DNA from: Pseudomonas putida
Lineage (GTDB): Bacteria > Pseudomonadota > Gammaproteobacteria > Pseudomonadales > Pseudomonadaceae
DNA length: 64,000 bases
Direction: 5' to 3'
Assembly: GCF_002025705.1 (NCBI RefSeq)
Contig: NZ_CP018846.1
Span: 1,789,501 to 1,853,500 of the forward strand
This document shows positions 43,332 to 51,498 of the stretch, in pieces. Each line of letters begins with the position of its first letter. Position 1 is the first letter of the stretch. The position numbers were made by a program, and so were the translations under genes. The notes under the pieces are model-generated. The model ran no database searches. It had not been told where the DNA came from and was given only the letters and a program-made list of their open reading frames with translations.

Positions 43332-44801
43332 TCACACGCCCCAGCGAGGGATGTGGTGGCTGCCCATCGAGATACAAACGTTCTTGATCTCGGCGAACAC
43401 TTCGAAGCTGTACTGGCCGCCTTCACGGCCGGTGCCCGAGCCTTTCACCCCACCGAATGGCTGACGCAGGTCGCGTACGTTCTGGCTGTTGATGAACACC
43501 ATGCCGGCCTCGATGCCACGCGCAAGGCGGTGGGCCTTGCCGATGTCCTGGGTCCAGATGTACGAGGCCAGGCCGTATTCGGTGTCGTTGGCCAGTTGCA
43601 GCGCCTCGGCTTCGTCCTTGAACGGGATCAGGCACACCACCGGGCCGAAGATTTCTTCCTGGGCAATGCGCATCTTGTTGTTCACGTCGGCGAACACGGT
43701 GGGCTGAATGAACTGGCCCTTCGCAAGGTGAGCCGGCAGGTTGGCCGGGCGCTCCAGCCCGCCGGCAAGCAGGGTGGCGCCTTCCTCGATACCAATACGG
43801 ATATACCCGGTGACTTTGTCGTAGTGAGCTTGGGTAATCATGGAGCCGACTTGGGTTTGCGGATCAGTCGGATCACCCACTTTCAGACGCTTGGCGCGAG
43901 CTGCGAATTCGGCGACAAACTGTTTGTAGACCGTCTCCTGAATGAAGATTCGGCTGCCAGCCGTGCAGCGTTCGCCGTTCAGGGAGAAGATAGTGAACAG
44001 TGCAGCATCCAGCGCACGATCAAGATCGGCATCTTCAAAAATCACCACTGGGGACTTGCCGCCAAGCTCCATGGAGTACTTCTTCAGACCGGCGGTTTGC
44101 ATGATCTTCTTGCCGGTAGCAGTGCCGCCGGTGAAGGAAATGGCGCGCACATCGGGGTGGCGGACCAGTGCATCGCCGGCGGTAGCGCCGTAACCCTGGA
44201 TCACGTTCAGCACGCCGTTGGGGATGCCGGCCTCTACAGCCAGGCGGCCCAGTTCGTTGGCGGTCAGCGGCGACAGCTCGCTCATCTTGAGTACGGCGGT
44301 GTTGCCCAGCGCCAGGCACGGCGCAGTCTTCCAGGTCGCCGTCATGAACGGCACGTTCCACGGGCTCACCAGGCCGCAAACACCCACCGGCTGGTACAGG
44401 GTGTAGTTGAGCATCTGGTCGTCGACCGGGTAGGTGTGGCCGTCCATGCGGGTGCACACTTCGGCGAAGAAGTCGAAGTTGTGCGAGGCTCGCGGGATGA
44501 GCACGTTCTTGGTCTGGTGGATCGGCAGCCCGGTGTCGAGGGTTTCCAGCTCGGCCAGTTTCGGCACATTCTGGTCGATCAGCTCACCCAGCTTGCGCAT
44601 CAGCCGAGCACGTTCCTTGGCCGGGGTGTTGGCCCACTTAGGGAAGGCTTCTTTGGCCGCGGCTACAGCTTGAGCCACTTCCTCGGCGCCGCCGCTGGCG
44701 ACTTCACAGATGGCCTCGCCGGTGGCCGGGTTGTAGTTGACGAAGGTGTCTTTGCTCTCGACCTCACGGCCGTTGATCCAGTGCTTGATCATGCTGCTCA
44801 T
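43332..44801 (-). CDS. hpaE: 5-carboxymethyl-2-hydroxymuconate semialdehyde dehydrogenase
   Basis: A 489-residue NAD-dependent aldehyde dehydrogenase. It has the catalytic Glu in MELGGKSPV and the nucleophile Cys in LNGERCTAGSR, with a HpaE-like N-terminus (IKHWINGREVESKDTFVNYN). It oxidises the ring-cleavage semialdehyde to 5-carboxymethyl-2-hydroxymuconate. Its ATG overlaps the stop of hpaG2 (ATGA), so the two are coupled. The C-terminal NVCISMGSHHIPRWG is the usual end of this subfamily. Confidence 0.93.
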   Translation of the reverse strand: MSSMIKHWINGREVESKDTFVNYNPATGEAICEVASGGAEEVAQAVAAAKEAFPKWANTPAKERARLMRKLGELIDQNVPKLAELETLDTGLPIHQTKNVLIPRASHNFDFFAEVCTRMDGHTYPVDDQMLNYTLYQPVGVCGLVSPWNVPFMTATWKTAPCLALGNTAVLKMSELSPLTANELGRLAVEAGIPNGVLNVIQGYGATAGDALVRHPDVRAISFTGGTATGKKIMQTAGLKKYSMELGGKSPVVIFEDADLDRALDAALFTIFSLNGERCTAGSRIFIQETVYKQFVAEFAARAKRLKVGDPTDPQTQVGSMITQAHYDKVTGYIRIGIEEGATLLAGGLERPANLPAHLAKGQFIQPTVFADVNNKMRIAQEEIFGPVVCLIPFKDEAEALQLANDTEYGLASYIWTQDIGKAHRLARGIEAGMVFINSQNVRDLRQPFGGVKGSGTGREGGQYSFEVFAEIKNVCISMGSHHIPRWGV

Positions 44802-45565
44802 GCCTTGTTGTTCTTGAAGAAGTCAGCTTCGCTGACGATACGGTTGACCAGGCGACCGACGCCTTCCACTTCCACCACCACTTCATCGCCCGGCACCACA
44901 TCGGCCAGGCCTTCTGGCGTGCCGGTGGCGATCATGTCGCCCGGTTGCAGGGTCATGAAGCTGGAGAAGTATTCGATGAGGTGCGGGATGTCGAAGATCA
45001 TGTCCGCCGTGGTGCCTTCCTGTTTCAGCTCACCGTTGATCCAGGTGCGCAGCTTCAGGTTGCTGACGTCTGGCACATCGGCGGCATCGACGATCCATGG
45101 GCCGACCGGGGTGGTGGCGTCGCGGTTTTTCACCCGCAGGTTGGGGCGGTAGTAGTTTTCCAGGTAGTCGCGGATGGCGTAGTCGTTGCACACGGTGTAG
45201 CCGGCAACGTAGGCCAGGGCGTCCTCGCGCTTGACGTTCTTCGCCGCTTTGCCGATCACCGCCACCAGCTCGCACTCGTAGTGCATGTACTCGACGTTGT
45301 CTGGGCGCCAGGTGACCTGGTTGTGGCCGGTGTAGGTGCCCGGCGACTTGATGAAGGCCAACGGTTCGGTGGGCGGTGCGAAGGCTAGTTCGCGGGCGTG
45401 GTCGGCGTAGTTCAGGCCCAGGGCGAACATGCTGCCGGTGGCCGGTGGCAGCCACTCGACCTGGTCTGCGGCCAGTAGCCGGCCATCGGCCAGGCGTACG
45501 GCGTCATCGGCCTCTACGGTAACCGCGTGGATGCTGCCTTCATGGCGGATGCGCGCGTGTTTCAT
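44798..45565 (-). CDS. hpaG2: 5-oxopent-3-ene-1,2,5-tricarboxylate decarboxylase/isomerase, subunit G2
   Basis: A 255-residue protein of the fumarylacetoacetase (FAH) fold. It has MFALGLNYADHA, KSPGTYTGHNQVTW, MHYECELVAVIGKAAKNV with the metal-binding Glu residues, and GDMIATGTPEGLADVVPGDEV. In many bacteria HpaG is one protein of two FAH domains; here it is split into G1 and G2. It decarboxylates 5-oxopent-3-ene-tricarboxylate and isomerises the product. The ATG overlaps the hpaG1 stop (ATGA). Confidence 0.9.
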   Translation of the reverse strand: MKHARIRHEGSIHAVTVEADDAVRLADGRLLAADQVEWLPPATGSMFALGLNYADHARELAFAPPTEPLAFIKSPGTYTGHNQVTWRPDNVEYMHYECELVAVIGKAAKNVKREDALAYVAGYTVCNDYAIRDYLENYYRPNLRVKNRDATTPVGPWIVDAADVPDVSNLKLRTWINGELKQEGTTADMIFDIPHLIEYFSSFMTLQPGDMIATGTPEGLADVVPGDEVVVEVEGVGRLVNRIVSEADFFKNNKA

Positions 45566-46233
45566 TCTTGTTCCCCCGACTCGGCGACGATGGTGTTGGC
45601 CAGGCGGCCCAGGCCTGTGATCTCGACTTCAACCTGATCACCAGGGTTGACGTCGACGCGCCCTTCGGGCGTTCCGGTAATCAACACGTCACCGGCGTGC
45701 AACGTCATGAATTCGCTCAGCTCGGCAATCAGCTGCGGGATGCCGCGCACCAAGTTGGCGGTGGAGTTTTCCTGCACTACAGCGCCGTTGACATAAAGCT
45801 TCACAGTCAGCTGGTGCGGGTCTTCGATGGCCGATACCGGCACCAGTTCAGGGCCGATGGCGCAGAAACCGTCGCGGCATTTGGCCTTGACCGCAGGGCG
45901 GTAGTAGCTGTCTTCCGGCAGGCTGTATTCGTTGACGATGGTGTAGCCGGCGACATGCGCCATAGCGTCGGCCGCACTTACTCGGCTAGCGTCCTTACCA
46001 ATCACTACGCCCAATGCCGGACCCGGTTGCAGTCGCTCTCCGGCGGGGTGAATAACGTTGGCACCATGGGCGTTGCGGGTGTTGGGTGTCTTGATGAAGA
46101 GCACAGGCTTTAGCGGAGCCTGCTTATAGGGCGGCTGTTCGAACTCGGCGAGACGTTGCTTCAGCAGACCGTTGTAGTTCAGCGCAATGCCAAACAGGGT
46201 GCCGTTCGCAGCGTCATGCAAGGCATGGCTCAT
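45562..46233 (-). CDS. hpaG1: 5-oxopent-3-ene-1,2,5-tricarboxylate decarboxylase/isomerase, subunit G1
   Basis: A 223-residue FAH-fold protein, first gene of the hpa operon. Family blocks are TLFGIALNYNGLL, LKPVLFIKTPNTR, ALGVVIGKDASRV, DVLITGTPEGRVDVNPGDQV. The first FAH metal motif is Gly/Ala-rich here (PGPALGVVIG) where G2 has ECELVAVIG, so G1 may lack metal at this place and act as partner subunit. AGGAGAG precedes ATG 46233. Its upstream region carries two copies of a TTAAnnTGTTAACG motif. Confidence 0.88.
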   Translation of the reverse strand: MSHALHDAANGTLFGIALNYNGLLKQRLAEFEQPPYKQAPLKPVLFIKTPNTRNAHGANVIHPAGERLQPGPALGVVIGKDASRVSAADAMAHVAGYTIVNEYSLPEDSYYRPAVKAKCRDGFCAIGPELVPVSAIEDPHQLTVKLYVNGAVVQENSTANLVRGIPQLIAELSEFMTLHAGDVLITGTPEGRVDVNPGDQVEVEITGLGRLANTIVAESGEQE

Positions 46234-46281
46234 GCTTCTCTCCTGGCAGCGGTAAGGTGGAAAAGCCTTACCCATAAATCG

Positions 46282-46315
46282 TTAATGTGTTAACGTTATA
46301 TTTAATATGTTAACG
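46282..46315. promoter_or_regulatory. tandem operator motif in the hpaG1/hpaA divergent promoter
   Basis: TTAATGTGTTAACG (46282-46295) and TTAATATGTTAACG (46302-46315) are direct repeats 20 bases apart, two DNA turns. Each contains the palindrome GTTAAC. They lie 49-82 bases upstream of hpaG1, where a repressor such as HpaR should bind. Confidence 0.7.
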
Positions 46316-46409
46316 ATCGTCAAGCGCTCATGTCGTAGCGCTGCTTGCCCGCCGGGTGCAACATAGGCAGATAGCTAGCTGAGACGACAAAAACAACGGG
46401 TAAGAATTG

Positions 46410-47315
46410 ATGACTGATCGGCAGCCAATCCCGAACATCAACATCGGTCAGGTGTACGACCAGCGCTACAGCGATAGCGAGGTCCACTACGACCGACTGG
46501 GTAACCTGGCAGGCTTTTTCGGAAGGAACATGCCCGTACACCGGCACGATCGGTTCTTCCAGGTCCATTACGTCAAGACGGGGACTGTCCGGGTGTACCT
46601 CGATGATCAGCAGTACATCGAATCCGGGCCGATGTTCTTCCTGACGCCACCTACGGTTGCGCATTCCTTCGTCACCGAAGCTGACAGCGACGGACATGTG
46701 TTGACGGTGCGTCAGCAACTGGTATGGCAAATGATCGAAGCGGACGGAAGCCTGGTGTCTTCTGGGCTTCAGGTCGCGCCGGCATGTGTTGCCTTGTCCC
46801 ACCTCGCGCCTATGTACCAAGGTGAGGCCAGGCGAGTTGAGCTTCTGTTTGAAGAACTCAGCAACGAAATTGCGGAGCAGCGGGCTGGGCGCGGTGCAGC
46901 GTTGGAGAACCTTACACGGCTGATCATGATCAGCCTCCTGAGGTTGTGCTCCAATTCCGTAAAAGCGACCCCCGCGCGGCGAGAGGATCTGAAGATCTTC
47001 CATCGTTTCAATGAGCTGATCGAAGCTCACTACCGAGAGCACTGGCCGCTTTCTCGGTACGCTGAGGGTATTGGAGTCACCGAACCGAGGCTTAACGATG
47101 TCTGCCGACGAATCGCTGATCTTCCTTCGAAGCGCCTTATCCAGGAACGGCTTATGCAGGAAGCGAAGCGACTGCTGCTTTTCAGTGCCAGCTCCGCAAA
47201 TGAGGTCTGCTATCAGCTGGGATTCAAGGACCCGGCCTACTTCAGTCGTTTTTTCCAGCGATATGCCAGCCTCACGCCTGGAGACTATCGGCAGCGACAC
47301 TCTGGGTTGAGCTGA
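46410..47315 (+). CDS. hpaA: AraC family activator HpaA
   Basis: A 301-residue AraC/XylS-type regulator. The N-terminal cupin domain has DRLGNLAGFFGRNMPVHRHD and FQVHYVKTGTV, as in HpaA, and the C-terminal part has two helix-turn-helix motifs (YAEGIGVTEPRLNDVCRRI; VCYQLGFKDPAYFSRFFQR). ATG 46410 is preceded by TTG 46407 in frame. HpaA activates the HPA hydroxylase genes in enteric bacteria when HPA is present. It is divergent from hpaG1. A possible binding site is shared between 36071 and 47408. Confidence 0.9.
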   Translation: MTDRQPIPNINIGQVYDQRYSDSEVHYDRLGNLAGFFGRNMPVHRHDRFFQVHYVKTGTVRVYLDDQQYIESGPMFFLTPPTVAHSFVTEADSDGHVLTVRQQLVWQMIEADGSLVSSGLQVAPACVALSHLAPMYQGEARRVELLFEELSNEIAEQRAGRGAALENLTRLIMISLLRLCSNSVKATPARREDLKIFHRFNELIEAHYREHWPLSRYAEGIGVTEPRLNDVCRRIADLPSKRLIQERLMQEAKRLLLFSASSANEVCYQLGFKDPAYFSRFFQRYASLTPGDYRQRHSGLS

Positions 47316-47407
47316 TCTGGACACGGCTGGAGTGCTCCGGTCATCTTGATTGTTGTACCCAGATGGTCGCAGTTACGCTCTTCATGGAAAATGAGGTTTT
47401 CGTGGGA

Positions 47408-47427
47408 GAAATTGCACTTTTCATAGG
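47408..47427 (-). promoter_or_regulatory. candidate activator site shared with 36071-36091
   Basis: Read on the - strand it starts CCTATGAAAAGTGCAATTT and matches the 36071 site at 18 of 20 places. It lies about 130 bases before hpaR and just after hpaA. Confidence 0.45.
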
Positions 47428-47554
47428 CTCGTCCAAGGTGACGTTTGTGACGCATCCCTTAGGTTTGGTGGGGGCGCGACAGGGCGGGGCCTTTCTTGCA
47501 CCCATACAGGCATGCTAATAAGCTGCCGTTTCGCTCACTCGACGTGGTTTGATC

Positions 47555-47977
47555 ATGGCAAAACCAAGACCTTCTCTCACTCTGACGCTTCTGCAAGCTC
47601 GAGAAGCCGCAATGGCATTTTTCAGGCCTTCATTGAACGAGCATGACCTTACAGAGCAGCAATGGAGGGTGATCAGGATCCTCAGTCAACAGGGCGAGCT
47701 TGAAAGCCACCAGTTGGCTCAACAGGCATGCATTTTGAAACCCAGTATGAGCGGAGTACTAAGCCGACTAGAGCGAGACGGCGTCGTGCGCCGGCAAAAA
47801 TCCCAGCAAGATCAGCGCCGAGTTTTTGTCAGCCTCACCGAGCAGGGGCAGGCATGCTTCGCGGCCATGAGCGGGGATATGGAGCGCAATTATCTGAAAA
47901 TTCAGGCGCAATTTGGCCAGGAAAAGCTGGATCAGCTCCTCGCGTTGCTGAACGAGTTGAAGAGAATCGAACCGTAA
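47555..47977 (+). CDS. hpaR: MarR family repressor HpaR
   Basis: A 140-residue MarR regulator of the HpaR type: PSLTLTLLQAREAAMAFFRP, LTEQQWRVIRILSQQGELE, ACILKPSMSGVLSRLERDG (recognition helix) and a complete wing (DQRRVFVSLTEQG). HpaR represses the hpa ring-cleavage operon until HPA pathway compounds bind it. ATG 47555 is chosen over an in-frame TTG at 47549. It is intact, in contrast to the copy at 38506. Its likely operators are the TTAAnnTGTTAACG sites. Confidence 0.92.
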   Translation: MAKPRPSLTLTLLQAREAAMAFFRPSLNEHDLTEQQWRVIRILSQQGELESHQLAQQACILKPSMSGVLSRLERDGVVRRQKSQQDQRRVFVSLTEQGQACFAAMSGDMERNYLKIQAQFGQEKLDQLLALLNELKRIEP

Positions 47978-48008
47978 GGCGCGACGTTTCACATGATGAA
48001 GTTCGCTT

Positions 48009-48029
48009 GATAACGTTAAGATGTTATCG
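48009..48029. promoter_or_regulatory. HpaR-like operator before the second Bcr/CflA gene
   Basis: GATAAC-N8-GTTATC (48009-48028) is an inverted repeat, and TTAAGATGTTATCG (48016-48029) matches the hpa operator TTAATATGTTAACG at 12 of 14 places. It ends 32 bases before the transporter start. Confidence 0.55.
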
Positions 48030-48061
48030 TTTTGGGCGAACGTAATTCCTGTGGAGCGCCC

Positions 48062-49258
48062 ATGCTGAGTAACCCGCGACGCCTGATCATAGTGCTAGCC
48101 GCCTTGGTAGCTTTTGCCCCTCTGTCGATTGATACGTATTTGCCAAGCTTGCCGTCAATCGCGGAGGATTTGAGCGCTAGTGCCGCTGATGTCCAGATGA
48201 CTATCGGCGTCTTCCTGGCAGGACTGTGCATAGGGATGCTGTTTTATGGTCCGCTTTCTGATCGCTTTGGTCGTAAACCGCTGCTGATCTGCGGGATGGT
48301 TCTCTACCTCATCGCAACGGTGGGGTGCATGTTTGCAAGTACTGTTGAGCAGTTGATCGCTTGGCGTTTCTTGCAGGCGCTTGGCGGCGCAGCTGCCTCG
48401 GTACTCGGCCGCGCGATCGTGAGAGATCTGTTCTCGATCAACGACGCGGCTCGAACCTTATCGATGATGCATTTGGTGACGATGATCGCGACCCTCGTCG
48501 CGCCCTTGGCCGGTAGTTTCCTAATGATGATCTCTGGCTGGAGAACGATATTTGGAGGGCTTTTCTGCTTCGCCATCATTTGCTTGGTGGCTTGTATTTG
48601 GCGTGTCTCAGAGACCCATCCTATTGATAAGCGGACGAGGTCGATAGGCTCGGCTTTGGCAGGTTACTGGCATATAGCATGCGATCCTGCTGCGCTCGCT
48701 CTAATCCTGTGCATGGGGTTGAGCTTCGGCGGGATGTTCGCGTTCATCACCGCGTCGCCTTACGTTTACATTGAGCTTTACGGTGTGTCCCCACGTCTGT
48801 ATGGCTTCCTGTTCGCGCTGAACATAGGGGGCGTGATTGCCATGACCATGCTGAACGCACGTATGGTTAATCGTGTCGGCCCTCAGGCAATGTTAGGCAT
48901 CGGCGCGTTGTTATCAGCGATTGCGGCAGTTGGTTTAGGTGTGCTCGGGGGAATGAGTTTGCTCGACCTCCCTTGGATAGTTTTTTTTGTAGTCATGTAT
49001 GTCAGCGTCACAGGCCTTATGGGAGCGAACTGTGTGGCCAGCCTACTGAAGCTCTTTCCAAAAAACGCTGGTGCTGCCGCTGGATTGGCGGTGTCTGCGC
49101 AATTCGCAATGGGGGCAGCTTTCAGTGCGCTCGTGGGTAGTTTGGCAGATGGCTCGCCTCGGCCAATGTGCTTAGTAATGGCTGCTGCCGGCGTGGGTGT
49201 AGCTGTGTGCTATCTGTGGCTGAGGTTTGGGCGGATGGGGCAAGCTTCGGCGGCATAG
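48062..49258 (+). CDS. Bcr/CflA family efflux MFS transporter, second copy
   Basis: A 398-residue MFS antiporter with 12 helices. It has AFAPLSIDTYLPSLPSIAEDL, MLFYGPLSDRFGRKPLLICG (motif A) and RFLQALGGAAASVLGRAIVRD, all typical of Bcr/CflA pumps. GGAG lies before ATG 48062. It follows hpaR by 84 bases, with an HpaR-like operator between, so it may remove toxic phenols or ring-cleavage intermediates of the HPA pathway. It is related to but clearly different from the pump at 29150. Confidence 0.88.
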   Translation: MLSNPRRLIIVLAALVAFAPLSIDTYLPSLPSIAEDLSASAADVQMTIGVFLAGLCIGMLFYGPLSDRFGRKPLLICGMVLYLIATVGCMFASTVEQLIAWRFLQALGGAAASVLGRAIVRDLFSINDAARTLSMMHLVTMIATLVAPLAGSFLMMISGWRTIFGGLFCFAIICLVACIWRVSETHPIDKRTRSIGSALAGYWHIACDPAALALILCMGLSFGGMFAFITASPYVYIELYGVSPRLYGFLFALNIGGVIAMTMLNARMVNRVGPQAMLGIGALLSAIAAVGLGVLGGMSLLDLPWIVFFVVMYVSVTGLMGANCVASLLKLFPKNAGAAAGLAVSAQFAMGAAFSALVGSLADGSPRPMCLVMAAAGVGVAVCYLWLRFGRMGQASAA

Positions 49259-49422
49259 CAAACATTAACATTTCGAGCCCACGCGCTTCGCCGCCAACCA
49301 TTCGATCGAACCTCGGGGGAGGTCAGATCCGGACTTGAGGGCTGCTGAACATTTCCATTGCAGTTGACTACGGTCCATCTGCATCTAAAGTGATGGCCAA
49401 ACGATTTCACGGTAGGGACATC

Positions 49423-51498
49423 ATGAGAATCGAGCGCGTCGAAATTCAGAATTTCAGGTTGCTCCAAAATGTCAGCCTCGGTCTCGAAGAGCGCACGACA
49501 CTGATCGTTGGTCGAAATAATTGCGGCAAAACCTCGATTGCCGAGGTGTTCAGACGCCTACTGGCGGACAAGACGCCTTCATTTCGACTAGAGGATTTCT
49601 CCCTAGGTTGTCATGAGCGATTCTGGAGCGCATTCGTAGCTTTGCACGATGGTACATCTCGGGTTGATGTCGCTGATGTGCTTCCGGCGGTTCGAGTGAC
49701 GCTGGATATTTCCTACGACATTGATGCGCCTGACTTGGGGCCCCTCAGCGAGTGCATCATTGATCTCGATACGAACTGTACCTGCGCGCGAGTTGCCCTC
49801 ACGTATGGGCCGAGGGCTACTGCGCTCGACACCCTTTTTTCGGAAATGGACCCTCCGGCGTCTGATTCTGCGGTGCAGCGCTCAGCCTTCTTCAATCTCA
49901 TCAAAGCGCGCCTGGCTTTGGCTTATGAAGCACGCCTAGAAGCGGTAGATCCCAACGACCCTACGAATCGAAAAAGCCTAGATCTCAAATCGCTCACAAC
50001 ATTGATTCAAGGTGGGTTCATCAATGCGCAGAGGGGCCTAGATGACGACACCCATCGTGAACGAGATGTCCTTGGCAAGGTGGTCGAGGTGCTTTTTCAG
50101 TCTGCACTGACTGACCCAACAGACCCTGAGAAACGCACCACCGCCGAGCAGCTCCATGGGGCGGTCGAAAAAATTCAGAAAGACCTGCACGACGGCTTCA
50201 ACGCTGGCCTGACCTCGCTGCTGCCCACGTTCGAGCTATTCGGGTATCCAGGACTGGACGATCCAGGCCTGACTACCGTAACGACCTTCGATGTGGAGCG
50301 TTTGCTCAAGGACCATACCCAAGTCAGGTATCGCGGCGTTAACGGCCTAACGTTACCTGAAAGCTACAACGGGCTAGGGGTTCGAAACCTCGTTTACATC
50401 CTTCTCCAACTGTTGAAATTTTTCAGGGAATTCCAAGCGACGCCGGCGGCAGCGAGCGTGCATCTCATCTTCATTGAGGAACCAGAGGCGCACCTGCACC
50501 CGCAGATGCAGGAGGTCTTCATCCGTCAGTTGCATCTCATCAAAGGCGCCTTTGAGAAGCAGCTAAACGACAGTCGCCCATGGCCGGTGCAGTTCGTGAT
50601 ATCTACCCACTCGCCGCATATGGCCAACGAAGCGCGGTTCGAGACCATGCGCTATTTCCTCTCGGTGACTGACGAGAGCGGGATTCGGCAGTCCAAGGTT
50701 AAAGACCTTAGGCAGGGCATGGGCGATGCACCGGTGCCCGATCGAGATTTCCTCTACCAGTACTTGACGCTCACTCGTTGTGATCTTTTCTTTGCCGACA
50801 AGGCGATCTTGATCGAAGGCACCTCAGAGCGTCTTCTTTTGCCCACCATGATCGCCAAGACCGACGCATTGGCATCGGGTGGACCCCAACTCGCCAGTCA
50901 ATACTTGACAGTGATGGAGGTGGGTGGTGCTTACGCCCATCGTTTTCACGACCTTCTGAGCTTCCTCGAGCTGCGCACCTTGATCGTGACTGACATCGAC
51001 TCTGTCAAACCTAACGCGGATAAAAAGCGAAAGGCATGCCCAGTGGCAGAAGGGCATTTCACGAGTAATGGCTGTATCAAAAATTGGTTCGATGCTGAGG
51101 TGTCACCGGCACAACTGCTGGCGAAATCGCCAGCAGAGAAAACCAGCGGAATAAGGCGTCTCGCGTATCAGGTTCCGGAGGTTGAGCAAGGGCCAGTCGG
51201 TAGGAGCTTCGAGGATGCCTTCATTCTGGCGAATCTTGACCGTTTCGAGCTTGGGAAGGGTGACACCGCATCACTGGCATATGAGTATGCGTCGGACCTG
51301 AAAAAGTCGGAGTTCGCGCTCAGGTATGCCATCGAGGATACCAACTGGAACGTCCCCCGATATATTGCGGAAGGCCTGCGCTGGCTAGCGGTCGGGGCGC
51401 CGCCCATTGATCCTTCGGTGACTGCTGAAAAAATCTCCGCAGTTGTCGGGGCTGTAGGTGAGGCACTGGCAGCAGAGGGAGAGCAGGGCGATGTATAA
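49423..51498 (+). CDS. OLD-family ATPase/TOPRIM nuclease (GajA-like)
   Basis: A 691-residue OLD-family protein. The ABC-type ATPase has Walker A GRNNCGKTS (30-38), signature/Walker B region LIFIEEPEAHLHPQ (about 349) and STHSPHMA (about 390). The C-terminal TOPRIM nuclease has AILIEGTSERLLLP (catalytic Glu, about 460) and LIVTDIDSVKP (DxD, about 520). GGTAGGGA precedes ATG 49423. With the UvrD-type helicase that overlaps it by eight bases, it is a class 2 OLD pair, the set-up of Gabija phage defence. It is about 100 residues longer than typical GajA, with the extra length between the Walker motifs. Confidence 0.85.
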   Translation: MRIERVEIQNFRLLQNVSLGLEERTTLIVGRNNCGKTSIAEVFRRLLADKTPSFRLEDFSLGCHERFWSAFVALHDGTSRVDVADVLPAVRVTLDISYDIDAPDLGPLSECIIDLDTNCTCARVALTYGPRATALDTLFSEMDPPASDSAVQRSAFFNLIKARLALAYEARLEAVDPNDPTNRKSLDLKSLTTLIQGGFINAQRGLDDDTHRERDVLGKVVEVLFQSALTDPTDPEKRTTAEQLHGAVEKIQKDLHDGFNAGLTSLLPTFELFGYPGLDDPGLTTVTTFDVERLLKDHTQVRYRGVNGLTLPESYNGLGVRNLVYILLQLLKFFREFQATPAAASVHLIFIEEPEAHLHPQMQEVFIRQLHLIKGAFEKQLNDSRPWPVQFVISTHSPHMANEARFETMRYFLSVTDESGIRQSKVKDLRQGMGDAPVPDRDFLYQYLTLTRCDLFFADKAILIEGTSERLLLPTMIAKTDALASGGPQLASQYLTVMEVGGAYAHRFHDLLSFLELRTLIVTDIDSVKPNADKKRKACPVAEGHFTSNGCIKNWFDAEVSPAQLLAKSPAEKTSGIRRLAYQVPEVEQGPVGRSFEDAFILANLDRFELGKGDTASLAYEYASDLKKSEFALRYAIEDTNWNVPRYIAEGLRWLAVGAPPIDPSVTAEKISAVVGAVGEALAAEGEQGDV

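Noticed and set aside
42825..45152. Long open frame of 775 codons on the + strand
   Set aside because: It lies wholly antisense to hpaD and hpaE, has no family motifs and reflects the high G+C codon pattern of the genes on the other strand.
46320..47324. Open frame of 334 codons on the - strand
   Set aside because: Antisense to hpaA, whose AraC domains are clear.
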